DNA from: UBA6197 sp047638075
Lineage (GTDB): Bacteria > Pseudomonadota > Alphaproteobacteria > Rhodobacterales > Rhodobacteraceae
Length of the DNA: 49,531 nt
Direction of reading: 5' to 3'
Assembly: GCF_047638075.1 (NCBI RefSeq)
Contig: NZ_JBLJBV010000098.1
Span: 1 to 49,531, forward strand
This document shows, one piece after another, positions 26,275-35,116 of the stretch. The notes beneath the pieces are model-generated. The model saw only the letters and a program-made list of their open reading frames with translations. It was not told where the DNA came from and did no database searches. The first letter of the stretch is position 1; every line of letters starts with the position of its first letter. Position numbers and translations under genes: made by a program.

Positions 26275-27924
26275 TCAAGGGGCCAGAAGTTCGGTCGCAG
26301 CGGCGCGGGCAGCCTCGGTCACGCGGTCGCCTGAAATCATTCGCGCGATCTCATCCACCCTTTCGGCTGGCCCCAGAGGCACCACGCTTGAAGTTGTAAT
26401 CCCTTTTGTCACCTGTTTTTGCACGCGCCAATGATGGCCGCCGCGTGCCGCCACCTGCGGGCTGTGGGTCACGACCAGCACCTGCGCATCGCTGGCAAGC
26501 CGCGCAAGCCGCCGGCCCACGGCATCGGCTGTGGCACCGCCAACGCCCCGGTCAATTTCGTCAAAGATCATCACCAACGCGTCAGCGCCATGCGACAGGC
26601 ACACTTTCAGCGCCAATAAAAAGCGCGACAACTCGCCGCCTGAGGCAATCTTGTTCAACGGGCCGGCCGGGGCACCGGGGTTGGTGGCCACGGTAAAGGC
26701 CACGGCATCGCGGCCTTCGGGGCCGGGCTCGGCGGCCGTGACATGGGTGGCAAAAACCGCGCGCTCCATCTTTAACGGCGCCAGTTCTTCGGCCATTGCG
26801 GCGTCCAGGCGCGTGGCGGCCTTCCGACGCAGCGCCCCTAGCGCCGCTGCGCGGGTGTCGTAGGTGGTCTCGGCCGCGGCCAGTTCGGCGGAAAGCACGC
26901 CAATCTGATCGGCGCCACCATCCAGCGCGGCCAGACGGGCGCGTAGCGCGGCGGCAAAACTGCCCAGGTCATCGGCCAGAACATCGTGCTTGCGCGCCAG
27001 CGCCCGAATGGCAAACAGCCGTTCTTCGGCCGCCTCAAGGTCGCGTGGGTCAAATGACAGCGCCTCCAATGCCTGCTCAACCCCTTGATGCGCCTCGCCC
27101 AACTCGATCAGGGCCCGGTCAAGCGCCGCCAAAGGGGCCTCCAGCCGGCCCTCGGCCTTTTCCGCCGCGCCATCCAGCCAGCGCGTCGCATCCCGCATCA
27201 ACCCTTCTGCCCCGTCTGGGCTAAGGGCCGCCAGCGCACTGGCCACATCGCTACGAATTTTTTCTGCGCCCTGCATCAGGCGGCGGCGCGTATCAAGGCT
27301 GGCCTCTTCCCCCGGTTCAGGGTTCAGTTGGTCCAACTCTTTGACCGCATGGCGCAAGAAATCTTCTTCTTGTTTGATGGCGGCAAGGGCTGATTCGGCC
27401 TCGGCCAGGCGGCGGCGGGCCTTGGCGCGCGCAGACCACGCCTCGCGTAGGTTCGCCAATTGCGCCTCGTGGCCCGCGAACGCATCCAAGAGCATCCGAT
27501 GCCCGCGCGGGTTCAGTAAACCGCCGTCATCTTGCTGGCCATGCAGTTCCACCAGCGTTGCCGCAAGGTTGCGCAGCACCTCGCCAGAGGCACGGCGGTC
27601 GTTGATAAAAGCGGTCTTGCGGCCGTCAACGGCGTTTACCCTGCGCAAGATCAGCTCTGGCCCATCGGGCAAACCCGCATCAGCCAAAATCATATGCGCC
27701 GCATGCCCTTGGGGCAGGTCAAAGACTGCCGTCACCTCACCCTGATCGGCGCCGGCACGGACCAATTCAGCGCGCCCGCGCCAGCCCAGCACAAACCCAA
27801 GACAATCCAGAAGAATGGATTTACCCGCCCCGGTTTCGCCGGTCAGCACGTTCAAGCCCGGCTGAAACCCCAGTTCCAGCCGATCAATCAGCAGCATGTC
27901 ACGAATTTCAAGCGAACGAAGCAT
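26275..27924 (-). CDS. recN: DNA repair protein RecN
   Basis: RecN is an SMC-like ATPase of double-strand break repair. The 549-residue protein has Walker A GETGAGKS near residue 30, a long coiled-coil middle rich in Ala, Glu and Arg, a signature-like IASGGELSRFLLAL and Walker B VMIFDEIDRGVGGATADAVG. The N-terminus MLRSLEIRDMLLIDRLEL is typical. It starts 18 bases after bamD, so both are likely in one transcript at the end of the dcw region. Only a short spacer separates it from the convergent small gene. Confidence 0.97.
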   Translation of the reverse strand: MLRSLEIRDMLLIDRLELGFQPGLNVLTGETGAGKSILLDCLGFVLGWRGRAELVRAGADQGEVTAVFDLPQGHAAHMILADAGLPDGPELILRRVNAVDGRKTAFINDRRASGEVLRNLAATLVELHGQQDDGGLLNPRGHRMLLDAFAGHEAQLANLREAWSARAKARRRLAEAESALAAIKQEEDFLRHAVKELDQLNPEPGEEASLDTRRRLMQGAEKIRSDVASALAALSPDGAEGLMRDATRWLDGAAEKAEGRLEAPLAALDRALIELGEAHQGVEQALEALSFDPRDLEAAEERLFAIRALARKHDVLADDLGSFAAALRARLAALDGGADQIGVLSAELAAAETTYDTRAAALGALRRKAATRLDAAMAEELAPLKMERAVFATHVTAAEPGPEGRDAVAFTVATNPGAPAGPLNKIASGGELSRFLLALKVCLSHGADALVMIFDEIDRGVGGATADAVGRRLARLASDAQVLVVTHSPQVAARGGHHWRVQKQVTKGITTSSVVPLGPAERVDEIARMISGDRVTEAARAAATELLAP

Positions 27925-27942
27925 AAGCCCCGGCCCCCCGAC

Positions 27943-28788
27943 TTATAGCCATTCGCCGCGAATGACCTGACGGTAAACCTTGCTCAGCCAGTTGTCGCCC
28001 TTGGCTTCCGGTGTCAGCCCCTTGCCCGTTAACAACTTGTAGCTGTCTTGATAGAACGGCGACGATTGGAAGTTGTGCCCCAGGATCGCGCCGGCGGTCT
28101 GCGCCTCGTCCGTCAGACCCAGCGCCAGATACGCCTCGACCAGACGGTGCAGCGCTTCGGGTGTGTGGGTGGTGGTCTGGAACTGCTCGACCACCACGCG
28201 GAAACGGTTGATCGCGGCTGTATAATGACCCTTCTTCAGGTAATAGCGGCCAATCTCCATTTCTTTCGCCGCCAGATGATCGAAGGCGAGGTCGAATTTG
28301 AGAATGCCAGAACGCGCGTATTCGCTGTCAGGATATTCCTCGATCACGGCCCGCAACGCCTGAAGCGCCTGGAAGGTCAGCCCCTGATCGCGGCCAACCT
28401 CATCAATCTGGTCGTAATAGGAAAGCGCCAACAGATATTTGGCGTAGGCTGCGTCTTCGTCCCCCGGATAGGTATCAATGAAACGCTGCGCACTAGAGCG
28501 GGCCGCCTCGTAGTCCTTGGCCTTGTGCTGTGCAAAGGCCTCCATGATCAGCGCGCGCTTGGCCCATTCGGAATAGGGGTAAAGGCGCTCCACCTCGGAA
28601 AAGTAGCGGATCGCGGTTTGCGGCCTGCGTGGGTTGCCGGTTTCCAGCTCATATTCGCCACGCTTATAGATTTCCTGCGCGGTGAAATTCTCTAACGACG
28701 GCTCTTTGTCGCCGCCACCACACGCCGCCAAAACGGAAACCAGAACGAGACTTCCGACCAGTTGTGCCGCCGATCTGCCGCGCGCCAT
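27943..28788 (-). CDS. bamD: outer membrane assembly lipoprotein BamD
   Basis: BamD is an essential lipoprotein of the BAM complex that folds beta-barrel proteins into the outer membrane. The chosen ATG at 28788 gives a 281-residue precursor with a lipoprotein signal: basic MARGRS, hydrophobic core, lipobox LAAC with lipid-bearing C23. TPR-like repeats follow (YKRGEYELETGNPRRPQTAIRYFSEVERLYP and similar). AGGG is upstream of this ATG. A longer in-frame extension has no such signal at its start. It begins after the lpxC terminator and so needs its own promoter; recN follows closely. Confidence 0.94.
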   Translation of the reverse strand: MARGRSAAQLVGSLVLVSVLAACGGGDKEPSLENFTAQEIYKRGEYELETGNPRRPQTAIRYFSEVERLYPYSEWAKRALIMEAFAQHKAKDYEAARSSAQRFIDTYPGDEDAAYAKYLLALSYYDQIDEVGRDQGLTFQALQALRAVIEEYPDSEYARSGILKFDLAFDHLAAKEMEIGRYYLKKGHYTAAINRFRVVVEQFQTTTHTPEALHRLVEAYLALGLTDEAQTAGAILGHNFQSSPFYQDSYKLLTGKGLTPEAKGDNWLSKVYRQVIRGEWL

Positions 28789-28861
28789 ATGCTGCCCTAT
28801 CCCGTTGTCTACCATAACCAAAGTGCCGTCCAAAGCGGCTGTTCCGAACGTCCTATCACAG

Positions 28862-28895
28862 AAAAATCCGGGGCGCAAAATGCCTTTCGCACCCC
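28862..28895 (-). terminator. lpxC: Rho-independent terminator after lpxC
   Basis: On the minus strand an 8-bp stem with two G-T pairs (arms 28888-28895 and 28870-28877) is followed by GGATTTTTC. It lies 35 bases after the lpxC stop, so lpxC is probably a single-gene transcript. Confidence 0.75.
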
Positions 28896-28929
28896 AGATC
28901 AAAGGCTTTGAGCGGGGGCGCGCGATATT

Positions 28930-29862
28930 TCAGGCAAAAGCGGCGATCCGGGGGCGGCTTTGGGTGTTACAAACCCCGGCGCCGGGCAGGTTATGGGCCT
29001 GCGCGGGCGAACAATCAGCCCATTCCCATAGCGAGTCGTCAGCAAAAAGCGCGCGCAGCAAACGGTTCGTCATCGCATGGCCCGCGCGGCTGCCGGTATA
29101 ACGGCCCAGAATCGGCGCGCCCGCCAGCGCCAGATCGCCCATCGCGTCCAACATCTTGTGGCGCACAGCCTCATCGGCATGGCGCAGACCGCCTGGCGAC
29201 AGAACCCGGTCGCCTTCGATCACGACGGCGTTTTCATAGGTGCCGCCCAGGGCCAGTCCATTGGCGCGCATGGCATCGACATCGGCCTGACGACAAAAGG
29301 TCCGGCTATCCATCAATTCGCGCACAAAAGCACCGTTGGCCATGTTCAGCCGTTTGGCCTGCTGGCCAATCGCGGCATCGTCAAAGTCGATGGAAAAGTC
29401 GATCTCCAGCGCGGTCGCCGGTTCCAACCGCGCCACCGCCGCCCCTTCGCGCACCTCAACGGTTTTCAGCACCCGGATCGCACGCAGGGGTTCTTCCAGC
29501 GCGGTCAGGCCCCGCGCGCGGATTCCATCGACAAAGGGCGCCGACGAGCCATCAAGGATCGGCACTTCGGGGCCATCAATCTCGATCAGGGCGTTGTGAA
29601 CGCCCGACCCGATCAACGCTGCCATCACATGTTCGATCGTCGAGATGCTGACCCCGTCGGCGTTTTCGATCAGCGTGCATAGACGGGACGGCGTCACCGC
29701 ATGCCAGATTGCCGGGACCAGCGGATCGGCCCCCCGCACGTCAGTGCGGCGAAAGATGATGCCGTGATCTGCCGGAGCAGGCTTTACAACCATACGCACA
29801 GCGCGGCCGGAATGCAGGCCGATGCCGTCGAATGTAGCTGCTGATCTGATCGTCGTCTGCAC
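28930..29862 (-). CDS. lpxC: UDP-3-O-acyl-N-acetylglucosamine deacetylase LpxC (GTG start)
   Basis: LpxC is the zinc deacetylase of the first committed step of lipid A synthesis. With the GTG at 29862 as start (AAAGG upstream, and N-terminus (M)QTTIRSAATFDGIGLHSG as in the family) it has 310 residues. The zinc ligands are visible: H78 in STIEHVMAAL, and H235 and D239 in HKMLDAMGD; H262 is the likely catalytic histidine. A TTG further up has its Shine-Dalgarno too close to be used. The gene is bounded by terminators on both sides and preceded by a 16-bp palindrome. Confidence 0.96.
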   Translation of the reverse strand: MQTTIRSAATFDGIGLHSGRAVRMVVKPAPADHGIIFRRTDVRGADPLVPAIWHAVTPSRLCTLIENADGVSISTIEHVMAALIGSGVHNALIEIDGPEVPILDGSSAPFVDGIRARGLTALEEPLRAIRVLKTVEVREGAAVARLEPATALEIDFSIDFDDAAIGQQAKRLNMANGAFVRELMDSRTFCRQADVDAMRANGLALGGTYENAVVIEGDRVLSPGGLRHADEAVRHKMLDAMGDLALAGAPILGRYTGSRAGHAMTNRLLRALFADDSLWEWADCSPAQAHNLPGAGVCNTQSRPRIAAFA

Positions 29863-29873
29863 GGGGTAGCCTT

Positions 29874-29889
29874 TCAGAACCGGTTCTGA
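29874..29889 (-). promoter_or_regulatory. lpxC: 16-bp perfect palindrome in the lpxC leader
   Basis: TCAGAACCGGTTCTGA is perfectly symmetric and ends 11 bases before the lpxC GTG. Its 3' end on the mRNA touches the AAAGG ribosome binding site. It could be an operator or an RNA hairpin affecting translation start. Confidence 0.5.
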
Positions 29890-30028
29890 CCATCGGGTCA
29901 ATCTCCTGCAGCATCAGCTAAGCAACCCTGGCACGGTTAACAATTCACTCTTTGTAACGGGCTGAAACATTCGGGGGCGGGTTTGGCAAAAGCCTGCCTA
30001 AGACTCTGTAAACCATTGTTTTCCAACC

Positions 30029-30054
30029 AAAAAGGGTCGGGATAATCCCGACCC
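30029..30054 (-). terminator. ftsZ: Rho-independent terminator after ftsZ
   Basis: On the minus strand GGGTCGGGA and TCCCGACCC form a perfect 9-bp stem with a 3-base loop, directly followed by five T. It lies 22 bases after the ftsZ stop, ends the ftsZ transcript and separates lpxC. Confidence 0.95.
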
Positions 30055-30076
30055 CTTCCAAGGCAATGTGAACTCT

Positions 30077-31696
30077 TTAGTTCGCTTGGCGGCGCAGAAA
30101 TGCCGGGATTTCGATACGGTCCTGTTCCGGATCGGTCTCTGGCTCTTCCTCATAAACGGCGCGTGGCTGCACGGCGGGGCGCGCTGCGGATGTCATCCGT
30201 TCACCTGCTTCCGTGCCGTGGCCCGTCATGCGGTTGATCAACGAATTGATCCCGAAGCGCGGTTTATCGGCGGGCGCGGCGGCCTGCGGATGTGTCGGGC
30301 GGCTGGCGCTCATCGGTTGCGCCATCGGGCGCTGACCAGCGGCCGGGGCCTTGTTGACGGCGGCTTGCAACCGGGCCAGCGCCTCGGGCGAGGGTGTGCC
30401 GGGCGCGCGCGGGCGCGGCGCCGTGAACGCGCCGGCGTCGTCTTCGACATGCAGATCGCGGGGGTTATGTTGTGCGGCGGGCTGCGGGCGATACGCGGGC
30501 GGCGGCAGATCGCCTTCGGCCTCATCCACGGCAGCGGGCGCGTCAAACAGCGTACGGCCATCGGTATGCGCCACCGGTTCAGGCGCGGCGGGCTGCGCGG
30601 CGGGCGCGGGTTGCATGGCGGCGGCGGGTGCAGCCACGGCAGCCATCGGCATTTCAGCCGAGGGCTGATGCGTTGGCTGCAACGGCTCGGCCAGACGGCG
30701 GCGCGGGACCGGAACTTCGGCGGTAGCGGGGGCCGCGTCGATGCCGGTGGCCACGACGGATACGCGCATCATGCCTTCCATGTTGGGATCCAGCGTCGAA
30801 CCGACGATGATATTGGCTTCGGGGTCGACCTCTTCGCGGATCCGGTTGGCGGCTTCGTCCAACTCGAACAGGGTCAGATCATAGCCGCCGGTGATGTTGA
30901 TCAGCACGCCCTTGGCACCGCGCAGGCTGATTTCATCCAGCAGCGGGTTGGCAATGGCCTTTTCAGCGGCCTGTACGGCGCGGTCATCGCCCGCAGCCTC
31001 GCCGGTGCCCATCATCGCCTTGCCCATTTCGTCCATCACGGCGCGCACGTCGGCAAAGTCGAGGTTGATCAGGCCGGGGCGGACCATCAGATCAGTCACA
31101 CCCTTGACGCCCTGGTAAAGCACGTCATCGGCCAGCGCGAAGGCTTCGGTGAAGGTGGTTTTTTCATTGGCCAGACGGAACAGGTTCTGGTTCGGAATGA
31201 TGATCAGGGTGTCGACAACCTTCTGAAGCGCCTCGATGCCGTCTTCGGCCTGCTTCATCCGCTTGTTGCCCTCAAACTGGAAAGGCTTGGTCACGACACC
31301 AACGGTCAACACGCCCAGTTCGCGCGCGGCCTGTGCGATGATCGGCGCCGCACCGGTGCCGGTGCCGCCGCCCATACCAGCGGTGATAAAGCACATATGG
31401 GCCCCGGCCAGGTGGTCGACGATTTCTTCGATCGTCTCTTCCGCCGCGGCGGCGCCCACGCTGGGACGCGCGCCAGCCCCAAGCCCTTCGGTGACACGCA
31501 CACCCATCTGGATGCGGGCTTCCGATTTGGATTGCTGCAAGGCTTGCGCGTCAGTGTTCGCCACGACGAACTCGACCCCTTCCAACGCCTTTTCAATCAT
31601 GTTGTTGACGGCGTTGCCCCCGGCCCCGCCGACACCGAACACGGTGATCCGTGGTTTTAGCTCTTCGTGTTCCGACATCATCAGATTCAAGGTCAT
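30077..31696 (-). CDS. ftsZ: cell division protein FtsZ
   Basis: FtsZ is the tubulin-like GTPase that forms the division ring. The 539-residue protein has the N-terminal GTPase core with VFGVGGAGGNAVNNM and the tubulin signature GGGTGTGAAP, the T7-loop region NLDFADVRAVM, and a long Ala/Pro-rich linker of about 200 residues between the core and the conserved C-terminal peptide IEIPAFLRRQ, which binds FtsA and other partners. Long linkers are typical of alphaproteobacteria. AGGCGG precedes the ATG. It has its own predicted promoter (31757-31785) and terminator (30029-30054). Confidence 0.98.
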   Translation of the reverse strand: MTLNLMMSEHEELKPRITVFGVGGAGGNAVNNMIEKALEGVEFVVANTDAQALQQSKSEARIQMGVRVTEGLGAGARPSVGAAAAEETIEEIVDHLAGAHMCFITAGMGGGTGTGAAPIIAQAARELGVLTVGVVTKPFQFEGNKRMKQAEDGIEALQKVVDTLIIIPNQNLFRLANEKTTFTEAFALADDVLYQGVKGVTDLMVRPGLINLDFADVRAVMDEMGKAMMGTGEAAGDDRAVQAAEKAIANPLLDEISLRGAKGVLINITGGYDLTLFELDEAANRIREEVDPEANIIVGSTLDPNMEGMMRVSVVATGIDAAPATAEVPVPRRRLAEPLQPTHQPSAEMPMAAVAAPAAAMQPAPAAQPAAPEPVAHTDGRTLFDAPAAVDEAEGDLPPPAYRPQPAAQHNPRDLHVEDDAGAFTAPRPRAPGTPSPEALARLQAAVNKAPAAGQRPMAQPMSASRPTHPQAAAPADKPRFGINSLINRMTGHGTEAGERMTSAARPAVQPRAVYEEEPETDPEQDRIEIPAFLRRQAN

Positions 31697-31756
31697 TGGT
31701 TTCCGCCTGTATTTTGTGACGACCTGTCCCGGTCGAAATTCCCCGAAATTAGGACG

Positions 31757-31785
31757 ATTTTACGCGTGAATCAGCGAAACGTCAC
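31757..31785 (-). promoter_or_regulatory. ftsZ: predicted ftsZ promoter with an internal GANTC site
   Basis: On the minus strand GTGACG (-35) and TAAAAT (-10, five of six consensus) are 17 bases apart, giving a leader of about 54 bases. The spacer contains GAATC/GATTC at 31768-31772, a CcrM methylation target. Confidence 0.5.
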
Positions 31786-31804
31786 CTAAAAAACACAGCG
31801 ATTC
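31768..31804. other. pair of GANTC (CcrM-type) sites upstream of ftsZ
   Basis: GAATC at 31768-31772 lies in the spacer of the predicted ftsZ promoter and GATTC at 31800-31804 lies about 15 bases ahead of its -35. A third, GAATC at 31898-31902, straddles the ftsA stop. In Caulobacter CcrM methylation of such sites affects ftsZ expression; application here is inference. Confidence 0.5.
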
Positions 31805-31900
31805 TACAAAATATGGGCATAGAAATGCCTTAACAGGCGGTATTTCGCGCATGCATCATCATCTGGTGGATCAAACCCCTTGCACCGCAGCGCGTGGGAA

Positions 31901-33235
31901 TCACCAATTGTCCTTGAACCAGCGCACCGCCCGCTTCAACGACCGGGCCGGTGTGCGTTCCGCAGGGACCTCAAAATCCCACCATTCATCTTGTGGATGG
32001 GCCGCAAACAGTGACAGCCCCACCGCCGAGGCAAAGCCCGCGCCCGTTGCCGCCTGTGGCAGCCCCTGCACCCGGAGCGGTCGCCCAAGGCGCACATTCT
32101 GCCCCAGTATCCGCGCAGCCAACCCGTCAAGCCCCGGGATCTGGCTTGCGCCGCCGGTCAACACGATTTGCTGGCTGGGCAGATGTTCAAACCCCGCCGC
32201 ATCCAACAGCGCGCGCACCTCTTCCAGGATTTCCTCGACGCGGGGGCGCATGATGCCGATCAGTTCGGTGCGGCTGACCTGTCGCCGGTCCTTTTCCCAA
32301 TCGCCCGAATTTCCGGCAAGCTCGATCATCTCGCGGTCGTCCATGCCGGTGGCGTGGATACCGCCATAAAAGGTCTTGATCCGCTCGGCGGTGGCCAGCG
32401 GAACCCGCAACCCGGTCGCAATGTCCGAGGTGACGTGGTCGCCACCAATCCGCACCGCATCGGCAAAGATCATGTGCTTTTTGATGAAAACCGAAACCCC
32501 CGTCGCGCCGCCGCCCATATCAATGCAGGCCGCGCCCAGTTCCTGTTCATCCTCGACCAAAGAGGCGATCCCCGAAACATAGGCCGAGGACGCGACCCCC
32601 GCCAGTTCCAGATCGCAGCGCCGGATACAGTAGACAAGGTTCTGGATCGCCGCCGCGTCCACCGTCAAAAGATGCATGTCAACCGCCAGCCGGTTGCCGA
32701 CATGGCCGCGCGGATCCCCCAGACCAGAGCGATGATCCAGCGCGAAATTGACCGGCTGGGCATGTATCACCTCGCGGCCCGGCCCATAGTTCGGCACATC
32801 ACAGGCGGCCAGCACACGGGCCACGTCCTGTTCGGTTACCTTTTCGCCGGTCAGGGCAATTTCACCGGCCAGCCCATAGCTGCGCGGGGTCGCCCCCGCA
32901 AAGCAGGCTATCACATGGTCAACCCGCTGATTTGCCATCTTTTGTGCCGCCTGAACGGCGGTACGAATGGCCCGCTCGGTTTCGGCCATCGTATCAATTT
33001 CGCCAAAGCGCACGCCGCGCGACCGGGTGGTGGCCGCCCCGATCACCCGAAAGGCCGACTGTCCGGCCAAGGGGCCAATCCCGTCGCTGTCACGAAAACT
33101 CTCGGGGCCGTCAAATCGCAGCACGAGGCATGCAATCTTGCTGCTGCCCACATCCAGAATGGCAATCACACCGCGCTGCATTGCGGCCTGGCGCATCGCG
33201 CGCATGGCGCGTTGGGACTGATGGAAATCGGTCAT
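31901..33235 (-). CDS. ftsA: cell division protein FtsA
   Basis: FtsA is the actin-like ATPase that ties FtsZ to the membrane. The 444-residue protein has the actin-type phosphate-1 motif IAILDVGSSKIACLV, the SHS2-type 1C domain segment, phosphate-2 GAACIDMGGGATGVSVF and adenosine motif QIVLTGGASQIPGLDGLA. It ends in a basic amphipathic sequence (SLKRAVRWFKDNW) that fits membrane binding. GAGGG lies before the ATG. It starts 10 bases after ftsQ. The ftsA-ftsZ gap is 204 bases and contains the ftsZ promoter. Confidence 0.97.
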   Translation of the reverse strand: MTDFHQSQRAMRAMRQAAMQRGVIAILDVGSSKIACLVLRFDGPESFRDSDGIGPLAGQSAFRVIGAATTRSRGVRFGEIDTMAETERAIRTAVQAAQKMANQRVDHVIACFAGATPRSYGLAGEIALTGEKVTEQDVARVLAACDVPNYGPGREVIHAQPVNFALDHRSGLGDPRGHVGNRLAVDMHLLTVDAAAIQNLVYCIRRCDLELAGVASSAYVSGIASLVEDEQELGAACIDMGGGATGVSVFIKKHMIFADAVRIGGDHVTSDIATGLRVPLATAERIKTFYGGIHATGMDDREMIELAGNSGDWEKDRRQVSRTELIGIMRPRVEEILEEVRALLDAAGFEHLPSQQIVLTGGASQIPGLDGLAARILGQNVRLGRPLRVQGLPQAATGAGFASAVGLSLFAAHPQDEWWDFEVPAERTPARSLKRAVRWFKDNW

Positions 33236-33245
33236 CGGTCTACCC

Positions 33246-34169
33246 TCATTGAATCGCCCTCACTTTTGTTTCGTGCCCGGTCATCCGACGAAACTCCTCT
33301 AGCGCGGGCGCGCTGAGCCGGATCGTCGGGCGGTGTTCGTTGCGCATGTCCAGATGGGTGAAATCGCGCGACAGGATATCTTCGGCCTGATCAATGGCGA
33401 TCACCCGCTCTAACGCCCGCACCGGATTTTTCTCGGGCAACATGATCCGCTGGTCGCGGTCCAGCACCAGATCCCAGCGCCGTTCGCCCACGCGGACAAG
33501 GCCGCGCGCGCGGGTCAGGATCGGGCCGGCGGCGGCCAGCAGATCCAGCGCCTCGGGCACCTGCAACTGCGCCCCCTTGCCTGCGATCAACGGCAGGTCA
33601 GGCCGGGTTTCCCGGTTGATCAGCGTCGCGACGCGGTGGCCGTCGGCATCCAGCATCTCAACGGCTGCGGCGCGGCGCCACAAAATGACCGGCTCGCGTT
33701 CGGTGACCTTCGCTTCCAGCACGCCGCCCGGGCGGATAACCAGCGCAACATCTGCAACAGCATCCAGCCGCGCAATCATGTCCCTCAGTTCTTCCAGATC
33801 CAGCGCAAAGGATGACGCGGGCAGCCGAACAGGCATCATCGTGCGGATAGCACTGTCCACCTCGGGCGAGGCGCCCTCGATCTTGAGCAAGTTGACCATG
33901 AATTCAGGGCGTTCCTGAATCTGGCGTTTGACGTCATCGTATTTGGCGATGATATCGGCACGCCGCCCCTCATCCCCAAGCCAAAGACCGACGGCCAGAA
34001 CCACAATGAACACCGGCACCCCGATCCGGGTCAACGCGCGAAACAGCGGCGTCAACCACAACCGCTGCATCCGGTAGGCCATACGCGATGGCGCCGGGTC
34101 GCGCCGCGGGGCGGCGGGGCGCGGCATGGCGCGCGGGCCGGGGCGGGGGGTCGGGCCTAGCGGGCGCAT
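33246..34169 (-). CDS. ftsQ: cell division protein FtsQ
   Basis: FtsQ is a single-pass divisome protein linking FtsB/FtsL to earlier components. The 307-residue protein has a proline/arginine-rich cytoplasmic N-terminus, a membrane helix near residues 50-70 (IGVPVFIVVLAVGLWLG), a POTRA-like domain (NLLKIEGASPEVDSAIRTMM) and a beta domain. The ATG at 34169 lies inside the end of ddl, overlapping it by 13 bases, with GGAGG 7 bases ahead. A longer frame is open only because it runs antiparallel codons of ddl. It is in the ddl-ftsQ-ftsA group. Confidence 0.95.
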   Translation of the reverse strand: MRPLGPTPRPGPRAMPRPAAPRRDPAPSRMAYRMQRLWLTPLFRALTRIGVPVFIVVLAVGLWLGDEGRRADIIAKYDDVKRQIQERPEFMVNLLKIEGASPEVDSAIRTMMPVRLPASSFALDLEELRDMIARLDAVADVALVIRPGGVLEAKVTEREPVILWRRAAAVEMLDADGHRVATLINRETRPDLPLIAGKGAQLQVPEALDLLAAAGPILTRARGLVRVGERRWDLVLDRDQRIMLPEKNPVRALERVIAIDQAEDILSRDFTHLDMRNEHRPTIRLSAPALEEFRRMTGHETKVRAIQ

Positions 34170-35080
34170 GACGCATCCTCCACGATCCAGCGGCAAAGTT
34201 CCGGAAAAGTGATCCCCACATGTGCCGCCTGTTCGGGCGACAACGAGGTGGGCGTCATCCCCGGCTGGGTGTTCGTCTCCAGCAGGATCAGCCCGGCAAG
34301 GCCGCGGCTTTCGTCCCAGCGAAAATCCGTGCGCGACAGGCCCTGACACCCCAAGGCGTCATGCGCGCGGCGGGCATAATCAAGGCAAGCCGCTGTAATG
34401 TCGTCCGGAATAACCGCAGGCAGCACATGGCGCGACCCGCCAACCGTGTATTTGGCCGCATAATCATACCAGCCTTCGGTGAGTATCTCGGTCACGCAAA
34501 GGGCGCGGTCGTGCATGACCGTCACGGTCAGCTCGCGGCCCGGCGCATAGGTTTCGACCATAACCACATCGGGCATATCCGCCGACAGTTGCGGCGGCGC
34601 CATTGCGCCGTCCTGGACGATGTAAACCCCGACCGACGAGCCTTCGTTATTGGGTTTGACGACATAGGGCGCGGGCAAAACATGGCGCGCCATCACCTCG
34701 GATTTCGGGGCAAGGATACTGGTCACAACCGGCAGATCGGCGGCCGTGTAGGCCGCTTTCGCCCGCGCCTTGTCCATCGCAAGCGCCGAGGCCAGAACGC
34801 CCGAATGGGTATAGGGGATGCGCAGCCATTCCAGCAGACCCTGCACGCAGCCATCTTCGCCAAAGCGACCATGTAATGCATTGAAAACGCAGTCGGGTTC
34901 AAGATCGCGCAGACGTTCGGAAAGGTCGGGGCCCGCATCGACCTCGACCACCTCAAATCCTGCCACCCTGAGCGCCGCGGCGCATTCGCGCCCCGATGAC
35001 AAAGACACCTCGCGCTCTGCCGAGGGGCCGCCCATCAATACCGCCACAAGGTGGGTTGTCCTGCTCGACACACCCGCCAC
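34157..35080 (-). CDS. ddl: D-alanine--D-alanine ligase (GTG start)
   Basis: Ddl makes the D-Ala-D-Ala dipeptide that MurF attaches to the peptidoglycan precursor. The 307-residue protein (B-type length) has the N-terminal VLMGGPSAEREVSLSSG, ATP-grasp segments YVVKPNNEGSSVGV and VMVETYAPGRELTVTV, and the C-terminal NTQPGMTPTSLSPEQAAHVG. The GTG at 35080 is preferred over an ATG nine codons up because AGGAG lies 8 bases ahead. Its last 13 bases overlap ftsQ. Confidence 0.96.
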   Translation of the reverse strand: MAGVSSRTTHLVAVLMGGPSAEREVSLSSGRECAAALRVAGFEVVEVDAGPDLSERLRDLEPDCVFNALHGRFGEDGCVQGLLEWLRIPYTHSGVLASALAMDKARAKAAYTAADLPVVTSILAPKSEVMARHVLPAPYVVKPNNEGSSVGVYIVQDGAMAPPQLSADMPDVVMVETYAPGRELTVTVMHDRALCVTEILTEGWYDYAAKYTVGGSRHVLPAVIPDDITAACLDYARRAHDALGCQGLSRTDFRWDESRGLAGLILLETNTQPGMTPTSLSPEQAAHVGITFPELCRWIVEDASCAR

Positions 35081-35116
35081 TTTTGCCTCTCCTGGGGTTA
35101 TCCCCATGGATTATTT

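Noticed and set aside
29890..29960. CtrA binding site before lpxC (TTAACC near 29935)
   Set aside because: Only one half-site is present. The second TTAA at the 7-base spacing is missing, so it is not supported.
30068..31660. A 530-codon open frame on the plus strand opposite ftsZ
   Set aside because: It is the mirror of GC-rich ftsZ codons. Its product is His/Arg/Gly-rich with no recognisable domain and no ribosome binding site. Similar long antisense frames occur opposite murE, ftsI, murF and ftsA.
34170..34349. N-terminal extension of ftsQ inside ddl
   Set aside because: These codons are an out-of-frame reading of ddl. The ATG at 34169 has GGAGG ahead and gives a normal FtsQ.
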